Positions 1-8,791 of a DNA stretch of 59,158 nt are shown here, one piece after another (positions within the stretch are counted from its first letter, which is position 1; each line of letters starts with the position of its first letter). This DNA comes from Scatosoma sp964459515 (GTDB lineage Bacteria; Bacillota; Clostridia; Christensenellales; Borkfalkiaceae). The notes below the pieces were generated by a model. It had not been told where the DNA came from and searched no databases. It worked only from the letters and a program-made list of their open reading frames with translations. The stretch covers positions 1-59,158 of the forward strand of contig CAYWML010000001.1 in assembly GCA_964459515.1 (NCBI GenBank), in the 5' to 3' direction. A program made the translations under genes and the position numbers.

Positions 1-441
1 TATACATGTCTTTTGTTTTTTTGTCCAGTCTTTTTGTACCATTTTCCGCTCCTCGTAATGACAAACAAGGGTAGGAAACACACTTCGTCATTGCAAGGCA
101 CGAACGTGCCGCGGCAATCTCCGCCGTTAGGCGGAAACGAGAGCCGATATTCCAAACTCGCGTTCCGCGGCAAGCCACAGGCTTGCCACGAGATTACCAC
201 GTCGCTTCGCTCCTCGTAATGACGGGGAGACTAAAAAAAGGCTTACGCATAAACGCCGCAAAGCGGCGTTACAGCGCAAGCGGAGCTTGCTTATTGTGGG
301 TATCAAGCGCGACTACCGTCGCCAAAACGCCGTGCGGCGTTGAAAGTTCGCAAGGGCGTTGCCCCTGCACCTCACAAGGAGCAATGCTCCTTGACCACGG
401 ATTACGCAAGCGGAGCTTGCTTGTCAGCGTGCAAAACGCGG
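1..441. other. gene-free stretch with palindromic repeats
   Basis: No credible coding region is visible here. Reading frames across it are low-complexity products of the repeats. From about position 48 onward the stretch is packed with short inverted repeats, described separately. The first 45 bases are T-rich and look like ordinary intergenic sequence. Confidence 0.75.
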
Positions 442-473
442 CTATTGCCGCCGCGACATCGCCGTGCGGCGTT
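48..473. repeat. array of short perfect palindromes (REP/MITE-like)
   Basis: At least eight short hairpins lie in about 400 bases, each with 5-8 bp arms and a 2-4 base loop: 97-110, 121-134, 170-186, 252-270, 276-290, 326-341, 375-393, 406-420 and 460-471. GCAAGC-GGA-GCTTGC occurs twice (276-290, 406-420), and the CGCCG-TG-CGGCG palindrome occurs twice (328-339, 460-471). A 15-base sequence, GCTCCTCGTAATGAC, occurs at 48-62 and again at 209-223. The block 86-121 is an imperfect inverted copy of 190-224, so 86-224 resembles one unit of a dispersed repeat with a partial unit before it. The last palindrome lies inside the spoIIID reading frame. Whether copies occur elsewhere in the genome cannot be seen here. 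Confidence 0.7.
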
Positions 474-711
474 CGTACTTCTCTTTCGTCGCTTTGCCGC
501 CGCGTAAATGCCGCTCCCGTAAGTTCAAATTCAAGACTTCGCGAACACGCTCGAATAACGCTTCGTCTATATATCGTAAACGCTCCGACACGTCTTTATG
601 TACCGTCGATTTACTGACGTTAAAATGCGCGGAGCACGCGCGTACGGTACAACCCGTCGCAACGATATATTCCGCGCATCGAATGGCTCTTTCTTCAATA
701 TATTCCCACAA
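442..711 (-). CDS. spoIIID: sporulation transcriptional regulator SpoIIID
   Basis: An 89-residue DNA-binding protein of the SpoIIID family. In Bacillus it acts in the mother cell during sporulation, switching genes of the sigma-E regulon and helping to turn on sigma-K. The helix-turn-helix spans about residues 20-43 and includes VSKSTVHKD; the family hallmark RHLRGGKATKEKY follows. I chose the TTG at 711 over the GTG at 720. GGAGG (720-724) sits 8 bases before the TTG, and the protein then begins WEYIEER, in register with the start of Bacillus SpoIIID. The final residues (RRTAMSRRQ) are encoded by palindromic repeat sequence and do not look like a normal family tail. The gene lies downstream of the topoisomerase pair. 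Confidence 0.93.
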   Translation of the reverse strand: MWEYIEERAIRCAEYIVATGCTVRACSAHFNVSKSTVHKDVSERLRYIDEALFERVREVLNLNLRERHLRGGKATKEKYERRTAMSRRQ

Positions 712-759
712 AACCGACACCTCCGTAGCCGCGCTACGGAAATATACTATGTCGGTTTT
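710..759 (-). promoter_or_regulatory. nested hairpin over the spoIIID start and ribosome binding site
   Basis: Outer arms AAAACCGACA (710-719) and TGTCGGTTTT (750-759) are perfectly complementary over 10 bp. They enclose a second perfect 7-bp hairpin, 723-729 with 733-739, whose loop is 3 bases. In the mRNA the GGAGG Shine-Dalgarno sequence lies between the inner and outer stems and overlaps the inner one, and the TTG start codon overlaps the outer arm. Such folding could limit translation of spoIIID. No ligand or trigger can be inferred. Confidence 0.55.
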
Positions 760-773
760 GCACGATTTATAAC
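744..773 (-). promoter_or_regulatory. possible sigma-E-like promoter of spoIIID
   Basis: Reading the minus strand, GTTATAA (767-773) is followed after 15 bases by CATAGTAT (744-751). The second element matches six of eight positions of the Bacillus sigma-E -10 consensus CATACAAT. Bacillus spoIIID is a sigma-E gene. The match is imperfect and is only suggestive. Confidence 0.35.
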
Positions 774-786
774 TAATCTTGCTTTT

Positions 787-3252
787 TTACTCGCCCTTTT
801 TATAGGGAAGCGGAATTACGCGCAAAACGGAATCTTCGGCATATCGCGAAAGTTTCTTCGCGCGCGCGCTTTGCATGCTGATGAAAATATCTTCACTGCA
901 AATTTCGGAAACCGCGTGATTTTTTTCTTCGACAGCCAACATATACGGCGTGGTGACGTAAGAAGCGGAAAGCACGTGCGCGCCCTCTTTCATGCCCACG
1001 ATGAGCGCACCTTTTCTATACCGTTTCGACGCCTCAAGTTGCGAGGAAATCACGCGTTTGAATTTGCCCTCCGTCGTGGCGATGATAATTTCACCCTCGC
1101 CGTTGATCTGCGTCATCAAAACAGCTTCGTCGCTTTCGCGCAACATGATACCGCGTACGCCTGCGGCAACTCTACCTTGCGTGGGGATATCGTCTTTTAA
1201 CGCATTCAGGCAAAGCCCGTCTTTCGTAACGATTATGATCGTGTTTTCTTCAAAAGTATCTTCTTCTACCCCGATCACCTCGTCGCCCTCGACAAGTTTG
1301 ACCGCTTGGAAGCAATCTTTGCGTTGTTCGTACTCCGCCCAATCGCTCTTCTTAATCATGCCCTTCTTCGTGAAGAACAGCAAGCTTCCGTACGGCATAT
1401 GCTCCCCGACGGCAAACATAGCAACGATACGCTCGCCCGCTTCGGCGTCTTTGGAAAGCTCCTTTAAGGAAACGCCCTCATCCGAAAGCTTGCATACGAG
1501 CGTTTCGTCGGAAATATCCAATTTGTGACAGTTGCCGTAATCGGTAAAGGCAAAAATACGTTTATCCGTGTCCATTTGCAACAGCTTCAAGGCGATAAGT
1601 TGCGGTTTGAATTTGCCGTCCAACGGCTTTTCCAATGCTTCGATTTGCTTGCCCGTGAGCACTTTCAAGCGGTCGTCCGCCGTATAGACCAACGTGCAAG
1701 GAACGCCCGGTTTCTTTTCCGTCGCGGTGGCAAGCAAGCCGTCCGCCTCTTCGCGCGTGAACACCAAACGCGATTTGCGCGGCGTGGGGTACGCGTTTTT
1801 GATTTCCGTAATTTCTTCCTTGACGACCTGCAATTGCAAATCGCCGCTCTTGGAAATAGCCGTCAGCTTTTTAATCAATTTTTTCAGTTCTTTAAGCTCT
1901 TGCTCTAACTTAAAGACTTCCAACTTCGTCAAACGAGCCAAACGCAAATCGAGAATTGCCTGCGCCTGCACTTCGGTGATTTCGAAACGCGCCATCAATT
2001 TTGCACGCGCGTCCGACGTGCTGTCCGCTTTTTTAATGATAGCAATGACTTCGTCGATGTTTTGCACGGCGATAATCAAGCCTTCCAAAACGTGACAACG
2101 TTGCTCCGCCTGCCGCAAATCGAACAAAGTGCGGCGTTTGATGACCGATTGCTGGTATTTGACGTAATGGCGAATAATCTCCATAAGCCCGAGCTGCTGC
2201 GGCTTGCCGTCGGCAATAACGACCATGTTAATGCCGAACGTGACCTCCAAATCGGTATACTTATACAAGCATTTTAAAATCGCGTCTACGTCGGCCTCCT
2301 TTTTCACGCGCACCAAAGCGCGCATACCCGTTCTGTCCGACTCGTCCGCGACAAAATCCAGCCCTGCGAGTTCTTCTTTCTTCTCTTCGCGAAGATCGAC
2401 GATCTTGCGCAAAAGCTGCGCTTTATTCACCTGATAAGGCAATTCGGTGATGATGAGATTCGTTTTTCCGTTGTCCGTTTTTTCCGCCGTAATCTTCGCG
2501 CGAACGGTGATTTTTCCTCTGCCCGTTTTATACGCCTGTATCAATTCGTTGGCGATGATAACGCCGCCGGTGGGAAAGTCGGGCGAGGGAATGTACTCCA
2601 TCATTTCTTCCAAAGAAATAGCGGGATTGTCGATGTACGCCACCACGCCGTTGATGACTTCTTCGAGATTATGCGTGGGGATATTCGTCGCCAAACCGAC
2701 GGCAATACCCGACGCGCCGTTGACGAGCAAATTCGGGAAACGCCCCGGAAGCACGTCCGGCTCTTTCAAGCTGTCGTCGAAGTTTAAGGAAAAGGAAACC
2801 GTTTCCTTATCTATATCGCGCAAAAGTTCCAAGGCGAGCGGCTCCATGCGCGCCTCCGTATAACGCATTGCGGCTGCCGGATCGCCGTCTACCGAGCCAA
2901 AGTTACCGTGCCCGTTGACGAGCGTTTTCCCCATGTTGAAGCTCTGCGCCATACGCACCATTGCGTCGTATACCGAACTGTCGCCGTGGGGGTGATATTT
3001 ACCCATGCAATCGCCGACGATACGCGCGCTTTTTTTATGCGGCTTATCGGGCGTTAAACCCATTTCGTTCATCGTATACAAAATACGTCTTTGCACGGGT
3101 TTTAAGCCGTCCTCTACACGCGGCAAAGCGCGGTCGAGAATAACGAATTCCGCATACGGAAGCATGGAGGAATGCAATACTTTTTCGAGCGGTTCTACGT
3201 AAAGTTGTCCGCTCGGTTCGATTTTTTCGGGTTCTTTTTTACTTCTCGCCAT
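787..3252 (-). CDS. parC: type IIA topoisomerase subunit A, probably topoisomerase IV ParC
   Basis: An 821-residue DNA-cleaving subunit that passes one duplex through another. The catalytic tyrosine is Y131 in AMRYTEARM. The quinolone region reads HPHGDSSVYDAMVRM (from H87), with serine at the position equivalent to E. coli GyrA Ser83 and a second serine where gyrases usually have alanine, as in Gram-positive ParC. A coiled tower (about 380-480) and a beta-pinwheel C-terminal domain follow. I find no GyrA box (QRRGGKG-like) in the pinwheel, which argues for decatenation over negative supercoiling. It overlaps the parE-like gene by 14 bases and is cotranscribed with it. It could still serve as the sole gyrase if no other pair exists; the family call is certain and the ParC call is moderate. 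Confidence 0.85.
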   Translation of the reverse strand: MARSKKEPEKIEPSGQLYVEPLEKVLHSSMLPYAEFVILDRALPRVEDGLKPVQRRILYTMNEMGLTPDKPHKKSARIVGDCMGKYHPHGDSSVYDAMVRMAQSFNMGKTLVNGHGNFGSVDGDPAAAMRYTEARMEPLALELLRDIDKETVSFSLNFDDSLKEPDVLPGRFPNLLVNGASGIAVGLATNIPTHNLEEVINGVVAYIDNPAISLEEMMEYIPSPDFPTGGVIIANELIQAYKTGRGKITVRAKITAEKTDNGKTNLIITELPYQVNKAQLLRKIVDLREEKKEELAGLDFVADESDRTGMRALVRVKKEADVDAILKCLYKYTDLEVTFGINMVVIADGKPQQLGLMEIIRHYVKYQQSVIKRRTLFDLRQAEQRCHVLEGLIIAVQNIDEVIAIIKKADSTSDARAKLMARFEITEVQAQAILDLRLARLTKLEVFKLEQELKELKKLIKKLTAISKSGDLQLQVVKEEITEIKNAYPTPRKSRLVFTREEADGLLATATEKKPGVPCTLVYTADDRLKVLTGKQIEALEKPLDGKFKPQLIALKLLQMDTDKRIFAFTDYGNCHKLDISDETLVCKLSDEGVSLKELSKDAEAGERIVAMFAVGEHMPYGSLLFFTKKGMIKKSDWAEYEQRKDCFQAVKLVEGDEVIGVEEDTFEENTIIIVTKDGLCLNALKDDIPTQGRVAAGVRGIMLRESDEAVLMTQINGEGEIIIATTEGKFKRVISSQLEASKRYRKGALIVGMKEGAHVLSASYVTTPYMLAVEEKNHAVSEICSEDIFISMQSARAKKLSRYAEDSVLRVIPLPYKKGE

Positions 3253-5413
3253 TGCCTGCCTCCTTCTTGTCCGTCTTTTCTATTTTATCCATAAACGAAT
3301 CGTGCTTGTTGAAGTTGGCGTAACGCGCCAAAAATTCCTTTCTGCCCTCGACTTTGTCGCCCATGAGCGTGGTAATCATGCGCTCCGCTTTCGCCGCATC
3401 CTCCACGGTTACCTGTATCAAGTTGCGCGTTGCCGGGTTCATCGTCGTTTCCCAAAGCTGCTCGGCGCTCATTTCGCCAAGCCCTTTATAGCGTTGCAAC
3501 TGATAGCCTTTACCGATCTTTTCGATTTTCTCGTTCAACTCGTTGTCGTCGTAGGCATACTCTACCTTGTCCCCTTTATACACCTTATAAAGCGGCGGCA
3601 TACCGATATACACGCAACCTGCGTTGACGAGCGGACGCATATAGCGGAAGAAGAAAGTAAGCAATATGCAACGAATGTGCATACCGTCTTGGTCGGCATC
3701 GGAAAGAATGATGACTTTATGATAGTTGATTTTTTCCAACTTAAAATCGGGATCGATGCCTGCGCCGATCGCGCTGATCATCGTACGAATTTCCTCGTTT
3801 TCCAAAATTTGGCTGAGTTTTTTCTTTTCGACGTTCAACGGTTTTCCGCGGAGGGGCAAGATCGATTGGTATTGCCGTACGCGCGCTTGTTTTGCCGTAC
3901 CGCCTGCCGAATCGCCCTCCACGATGAACATTTCGTTCAATTCGGGTTTCTTTCCCGAACAAGCCGCCAACTTGCCGATCAACGTCAAGCCGTCGATGCT
4001 GTTCTTAGCACGTGCGTTGTCTTTGGCGGTTTTCGCCGCGATACGCGATTTTGCCGCCCCCTGCGCCTTTTTAATAATCTCCTCCATCGTCTTTTTATAG
4101 CCGCGGACGTTTTGCAACGCGTTAAAGCCTTCGATGACGGTAGCCTCTACGGGCGGACGCGCCTCCGTATTGCCGAGCTTGGTCTTCGTTTGTCCTTCAA
4201 ACTGCACGTTCGCCATTTTGATCGACAATACCGCCGTCATGCCCTCGCGGAAATCTTCGCCTTGGAAATTGGGATCTTTATCTTTCAAAAAACCGTTCGC
4301 GCGAGCATATTCGTTTAAGGCGCGCGCCAAGCCCGACTTAAAGCCGATTTCGTGATAGCCGCCCTCGGGGGTGGGAATATTATTGACGAACGAAACTAAG
4401 CCCTCCGTACGGTAATCGTCCGTGTGCTGAATGGAAAATTCCACTTGAATGTCGTTTTTCGTCGCTTTATAATAGATCGGTTGCGGATACAGCTTGCGCT
4501 TGCCCTCGTTTAAGGATTTCACGTAATCGGAAATACCGCCCTCGTATTTGAATACGGCGCGATACGGCTCGCTTTCGAGCGCAAGTTCGTCCACGTTGTC
4601 GAACAGCGATTGTTGCGCGCCGTCCTCTGCCGCAAGCGTTTCCGTCGTTTCGTGGCTGTTTTCCGCCGCTTCTTCCTCGTCCGTTTCTTCGGGCAACAAC
4701 ATACGGCTTCTGCGCGCCTCCGCCATCGTAATCCGTTCGTCTACGATAATAATCTCTATGCCGCGGTTCAAGAATGCGAGCTGATTCAAACGCTCTTCCA
4801 CGGTGTCTAAATCGAAATTCGTTTCGGAAAATACGCTTGCGTCCGGCTTAAAGCGGATGAGCGTGCCCTTGCGGTTGGTTGAAATGCCCGTATCTACGAG
4901 CGGTCCGTCGGGAATGCCCGACTCCACCTTTTTCTTCCGCGCGTTATACTTGGAATGAAAGCTCATTTTATAAACGCGCTTGTTGCGGCATACCTCAACG
5001 GTGAGCCATTCCGAAAGCGCGTTCGTGACCGATGCGCCTACCCCGTGCAAACCGCCCGAGTATTCGTAATTGCCTTGCCCGAATTTGCCGCCTGCGTGCA
5101 ACTTCGTAAAGACGAGCTGAACGCCCGAAACTTTTTCTTTCGGGTGCATGTCCGTAGGAATGCCGCGCCCGTTGTCCTCGACGGACGCGCTTCCGTCCGC
5201 GTATAACGTTACTTTGATACGATTTGCATACCCGTTTGCGGCTTCGTCGATCGCATTATCCACGATTTCCCAAAGGATATGATGCAGCCCCTTGACGCCC
5301 GTAGACCCGATATACATACCGGGACGCATACGAACGGCGTCCAAGCCTTCCAGCACCTCCAAATTTTTGGCGCTGTACTCGTTGTGTTGTGTCGTTTCTT
5401 TTTTTTCTGCCAT
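3239..5413 (-). CDS. parE: type IIA topoisomerase subunit B, probably topoisomerase IV ParE
   Basis: A 724-residue ATPase subunit that partners the downstream subunit A. The GHKL ATPase shows EIVDNAIDE, DNGRGIP and SGGLHGVGASV. The Toprim region shows EGDSAGG and SDADQDG in place of the more usual DADVDG. The YSGGLHGVGASVTNALSEWL stretch resembles ParE more than GyrB. An acidic insertion of about 35-40 residues (around 240-278, rich in Glu and Thr) interrupts the transducer domain and makes the protein longer than the usual 640-650 residues. The ATG at 5413 follows GAGG by five bases, and a promoter lies at 5484-5512. The GyrB/ParE choice rests on sequence flavour and on the partner lacking a GyrA box. 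Confidence 0.85.
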   Translation of the reverse strand: MAEKKETTQHNEYSAKNLEVLEGLDAVRMRPGMYIGSTGVKGLHHILWEIVDNAIDEAANGYANRIKVTLYADGSASVEDNGRGIPTDMHPKEKVSGVQLVFTKLHAGGKFGQGNYEYSGGLHGVGASVTNALSEWLTVEVCRNKRVYKMSFHSKYNARKKKVESGIPDGPLVDTGISTNRKGTLIRFKPDASVFSETNFDLDTVEERLNQLAFLNRGIEIIIVDERITMAEARRSRMLLPEETDEEEAAENSHETTETLAAEDGAQQSLFDNVDELALESEPYRAVFKYEGGISDYVKSLNEGKRKLYPQPIYYKATKNDIQVEFSIQHTDDYRTEGLVSFVNNIPTPEGGYHEIGFKSGLARALNEYARANGFLKDKDPNFQGEDFREGMTAVLSIKMANVQFEGQTKTKLGNTEARPPVEATVIEGFNALQNVRGYKKTMEEIIKKAQGAAKSRIAAKTAKDNARAKNSIDGLTLIGKLAACSGKKPELNEMFIVEGDSAGGTAKQARVRQYQSILPLRGKPLNVEKKKLSQILENEEIRTMISAIGAGIDPDFKLEKINYHKVIILSDADQDGMHIRCILLTFFFRYMRPLVNAGCVYIGMPPLYKVYKGDKVEYAYDDNELNEKIEKIGKGYQLQRYKGLGEMSAEQLWETTMNPATRNLIQVTVEDAAKAERMITTLMGDKVEGRKEFLARYANFNKHDSFMDKIEKTDKKEAGNGEK

Positions 5414-5483
5414 AGTTTCCTCTATTGTAGCAACTCTACGCTATTTTTTGTAAAAATCCGCCAAAATATGCCATTTTAAGTTC

Positions 5484-5512
5484 ATTATAACATTTTTTTT
5501 CGCTTTTTACAA
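5484..5512 (-). promoter_or_regulatory. sigma-A promoter for parE-parC
   Basis: On the minus strand TTGTAA (5507-5512) and TATAAT (5484-5489) are separated by 17 bases, giving a leader of about 64 bases to the parE start. An AT-rich inverted repeat (5489-5495 with 5511-5517) overlaps the spacer. Confidence 0.65.
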
Positions 5513-5536
5513 ATGTTTTCGCCTATTTTTTTTGCG

Positions 5537-6232
5537 TTATTGCACAATTCCTTGCAAAATTTTCATAAGTTCGGAATAATTTCTCGCCTCGAAATTCGGC
5601 ACGATATCGTCGTTTTTCGGCTTTCCTTGCGGATTCCACCATACGGACAAAATATCCGCCTCGTTCGCCGCGCGAATATCCGCGCTTAAACTATCCCCTA
5701 TCCAAACGGCTTTGCGTTTATCGAAATCGGCGATATGTTCGGCAACGTAGGCGGTATACGCCGCGGCTGGCTTGTCGAAACCGACGCGTTCCGAAATAAA
5801 AACGCCGTCCGTCTTTTCCGACAGCCGCAAGCGTCGAAAGCGCGCCTCTTGCACGTACGCCGTTCCGTTGGTGACGATATAAATTCTCCCCAAATCACGA
5901 AGCGCGCGCAAAAACGCCTCCGCGCCCTCGATAAACCGCGGATTTTCGGAAAGATACCGCACGTAAAAAACGTTCATCTTTTCGCCGAAGGACGAGGCTA
6001 TGCCCAACGCCTGCAAAAAGCGCGGAAAGCGTTCCGCCATTAGACGCTCGCGCGAGATTTCTTTCCTTTCCAACATTTCCCAAAGTCCGCCGTTTACACG
6101 GCGATAGACGGCGCGATATTCCTCTTTCCAAGCTATGCCGCAAGCGGCAAACGCCGCAGGCAACGCCTCGTCCGATACGCCGTGAAAATCCAAAATCGTG
6201 TCGTCTGCGTCCACCAAAAATACGTATTCCAT
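5537..6232 (-). CDS. HAD-superfamily phosphatase, YjjG/YfnB-like
   Basis: A 231-residue cytosolic haloacid dehalogenase hydrolase. Motif I is the DxDxT sequence DADDT (D8 nucleophile, D10 acid/base). Motif II is the threonine of YIVTNG, motif III the lysine in GFDKP, and motif IV is WIGDSLSADI. A helical cap lies between motifs I and II. DADDT followed by a C1 cap is the pattern of YjjG/YfnB, which dephosphorylate pyrimidine nucleotides including non-canonical ones; that substrate is inferred from family and not visible in the sequence. The ATG is four bases beyond the stop of the upstream helicase gene, with AGAGGG inside that gene's end, so the two genes form an operon. Confidence 0.85.
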   Translation of the reverse strand: MEYVFLVDADDTILDFHGVSDEALPAAFAACGIAWKEEYRAVYRRVNGGLWEMLERKEISRERLMAERFPRFLQALGIASSFGEKMNVFYVRYLSENPRFIEGAEAFLRALRDLGRIYIVTNGTAYVQEARFRRLRLSEKTDGVFISERVGFDKPAAAYTAYVAEHIADFDKRKAVWIGDSLSADIRAANEADILSVWWNPQGKPKNDDIVPNFEARNYSELMKILQGIVQ

Positions 6233-6235
6233 GCT

Positions 6236-8635
6236 TTATCCCTCTTGCGGCTCTATCACCGCCAATTCGTTTAACGCGCGCGTATACGCGATGTATTTTT
6301 CCCCGTCCGACATGCCTTTCGTTACGACGACGACGGAGGTAAACTCTAAACCTTTGCTTTCGTATACCGTCAGCAGATTGATCTTCGAACGGGAAAGTTT
6401 GCCTTTCGCCGTCACGTCGTTATAGCTTTTTCGTAGCCATTCGGCTTTTTCGGAAGCGGTGCAAATAATCGCTTTCAAACCCTTTTTTTCTTTGAAAAAT
6501 CCGCTTACGCCGCGCGGAAACAGGCGCACGACGTTCGGTCCGTCATAGCCGACGGATTGCATATGCAAATGCAACGTATCCGAAACGAAACGCACGATTT
6601 GGTTGGTGTTGCGATAGTTTTGATACAATTCGTATATCGAAAAATCGGGAAAAGCGGACGTCCAATCGCGTATTCCGCGCCAAGGCGTTATGTTTTGCGC
6701 CGTATCGCCGAACACGTTGAACGAAGCTTTGGCATTGATTTTCCGCAACAACGCGTATTCGCACGCGGAAATATCCTGTCCTTCGTCCACAAACACGTAA
6801 CCGTAGGCAGGTGAAAGCTTTTCGCTTATGCCGGCGCAAAGAACGCAAATGGCATAAGCGTCCGAAGGATACAGCCGCGGCGAGGTCATACCGTATTTTT
6901 CTTTGTATTTTTTTACCGTTTCGCGATAGAAATAGCGCACGACGTCCGTTTTATCCTCACAACCGCCCAACGCGGAAAAATTCCGTTCGCCGCGGAGATA
7001 GCGATAAAATTCGGAAAACGCCGTCGAACCGTCACCGATGATTTCTACTTTTTCCCGAACTTTTACAATCTCTTGCAAAATTTCTTTTCTTCGCGTAATA
7101 CGGTCGGCGTAAAGATATACTTCCGTACCGCCGATCTTTTGCTTAAAACGCGCCAAATCCGTCATTTCTTTTTCAATATCGACGTATAAAGCGTCGAGAG
7201 ACGACAAGGCTTCTTCCGTAATCTTGCGAACGGTATGCACGAGAAAATCCGCACTCTTATAAAAGGACATGAGTTGCCGATAGAAATACCCTGCGACTTT
7301 GGCGCGCTCGCTTTGCAACGTGCCGCCCATAAAATCTTCCACGTCCAAAATGCAATTCATCAATTCTCGGAACGGCTTCGTGTAGTATAAGCCGCCCTCT
7401 TTGCGTTCCTTGATCTCCCCGAGAACGGAACGACGCACGCGCATCGAAGCGTTTTTTATGCCCTCGTAGGCGAGAATTTGCCGTCTGCAATCTTGAAGAA
7501 TGGCTTGTATAAAATCCTTGCATTCCTCCCCCGTAAACAAGCCGTACAGACTGTCGAAAGCTTTTCTTTGTTTCTTTTCGACGTCCTTGACGAATTGCGG
7601 AGAATATAAATAGGAAAGATACGCCTCGTTTTCTTGTTGCGCGCGATCGATTTTTTCGGATATATCGATTTTTTCGTTTTTGAGCACCTGCAAGAAATAA
7701 TCGAAAACGGTACAAGTTTTTACGCGATCCAACTCCAAAATTTCCGCAAGCTCGTCGATGAAATCGTTGAAAGAATTGCTGGGCGTAAGGATCAATACGT
7801 CGCGCGGCTTTATATTCTCGTTGTTATACATGAGATAGCTTAAACGATGAAGCAAGACCATCGTTTTTCCGCTGCCCGCGCAGCCTTGCAAGACGAAACT
7901 GCCGCCCTCGGGGCGCGTGATGATTTCATACTGCTTTTCCTGTATCGTTTCGATGATGTCGCGAACGGACTCCTCTTCTTTACGGCTTTTGATTATCTCC
8001 CGTAAAAAGGGATCCAATACGTTTTCTTCGTCGCGATCGGCAATCTCTTCGGGAGAAAGATAATCTCGCAGAGAAAGATATTCGTTTTTGAAATCTACTA
8101 TTTTACCGCTTTTCGTGCGAATGGCGCGGCGTAAAATCGTTTTGTACTCATATTCGTTAAAGGTAAACGACGAACAACTTTTTTGATAATACCGACGAGC
8201 GACGGGGGTACGCCAATCGAGAATTTCCAAACGGACGTCTCCGCGCTTACCGATATAATAGCTGTTGTAGCCGTCGATATTATCCACCAAATCCATGCGT
8301 GCAAAATACGGTTCGTCGAAAAACGGACGATAGGTTTCCATTTTTGCCTTTTCCGCTTCGATATCCGCAAGGAGATTTTTAATTTCGCGATAGGCGGCGG
8401 CTGAACCGCGTTCCTCTCTTTCAAGCCGTTCGATTTCCGCCAAAGCTTCTTTTACGGCGTTTTTATGCACGCGTATACGCGCGATACGCAACATACGCAA
8501 CACCGCGTCCAAATGTTCGTCCTCGTAACGCTTTTGCGCTTCGTCGTCGAGAAGCGACAAAAACCACGCGCGATCCCCCTCTTTTTTCGGATCGAGCAAT
8601 GCCGTTAATCGTTCGTACGTAATTTTCTCCGCCAT
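6236..8635 (-). CDS. helD: HelD-like superfamily 1 helicase
   Basis: A 799-residue UvrD/Rep-type ATPase of the HelD (helicase IV-like) family. In Gram-positive bacteria HelD binds RNA polymerase and releases stalled complexes from DNA. The charged coiled N-terminus is followed by YFARMDL, YYIGKRGD and DWRTPVARRYY, the block typical of HelD before Walker A. Walker A is GCAGSGKT and Walker B is VFVDEGQD. The later motifs include NYRNT and TVYESKGLEF. I take the ATG at 8635: AGGAG (8642-8646) lies 7 bases upstream and between the two candidate ATGs, which excludes the ATG at 8650. The length fits B. subtilis HelD (774). Function as an RNA polymerase recycling factor is inferred from family. Confidence 0.85.
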   Translation of the reverse strand: MAEKITYERLTALLDPKKEGDRAWFLSLLDDEAQKRYEDEHLDAVLRMLRIARIRVHKNAVKEALAEIERLEREERGSAAAYREIKNLLADIEAEKAKMETYRPFFDEPYFARMDLVDNIDGYNSYYIGKRGDVRLEILDWRTPVARRYYQKSCSSFTFNEYEYKTILRRAIRTKSGKIVDFKNEYLSLRDYLSPEEIADRDEENVLDPFLREIIKSRKEEESVRDIIETIQEKQYEIITRPEGGSFVLQGCAGSGKTMVLLHRLSYLMYNNENIKPRDVLILTPSNSFNDFIDELAEILELDRVKTCTVFDYFLQVLKNEKIDISEKIDRAQQENEAYLSYLYSPQFVKDVEKKQRKAFDSLYGLFTGEECKDFIQAILQDCRRQILAYEGIKNASMRVRRSVLGEIKERKEGGLYYTKPFRELMNCILDVEDFMGGTLQSERAKVAGYFYRQLMSFYKSADFLVHTVRKITEEALSSLDALYVDIEKEMTDLARFKQKIGGTEVYLYADRITRRKEILQEIVKVREKVEIIGDGSTAFSEFYRYLRGERNFSALGGCEDKTDVVRYFYRETVKKYKEKYGMTSPRLYPSDAYAICVLCAGISEKLSPAYGYVFVDEGQDISACEYALLRKINAKASFNVFGDTAQNITPWRGIRDWTSAFPDFSIYELYQNYRNTNQIVRFVSDTLHLHMQSVGYDGPNVVRLFPRGVSGFFKEKKGLKAIICTASEKAEWLRKSYNDVTAKGKLSRSKINLLTVYESKGLEFTSVVVVTKGMSDGEKYIAYTRALNELAVIEPQEG

Positions 8636-8757
8636 AACACACTCCTGCATACTCTTTTAATAATAGCATATTATTCCGAAAAAAGAAACTGTTTCGAGAA
8701 AAAATTCCGCGAAATTTTTTCGACAAATTTTGCGCGCTTCGATTTTTTAGACGAACG

Positions 8758-8784
8758 AACGGCTTTGCCGCCAGCAAAGCCGTT
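8758..8784. terminator. strong hairpin downstream of argS
   Basis: Arms AACGGCTTTGC (8758-8768) and GCAAAGCCGTT (8774-8784) form a perfect 11-bp stem with a 5-base loop just past the argS stop. No U-run follows it in the argS direction; T-rich sequence follows only on the plus strand. It may act as a processing or weak termination signal. Confidence 0.4.
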
Positions 8785-8791
8785 CCGATTT

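Noticed and set aside
48..441. CRISPR array
   Set aside because: Repeats are short palindromes of differing sequence and spacing; there is no constant repeat-spacer period and no cas gene nearby.
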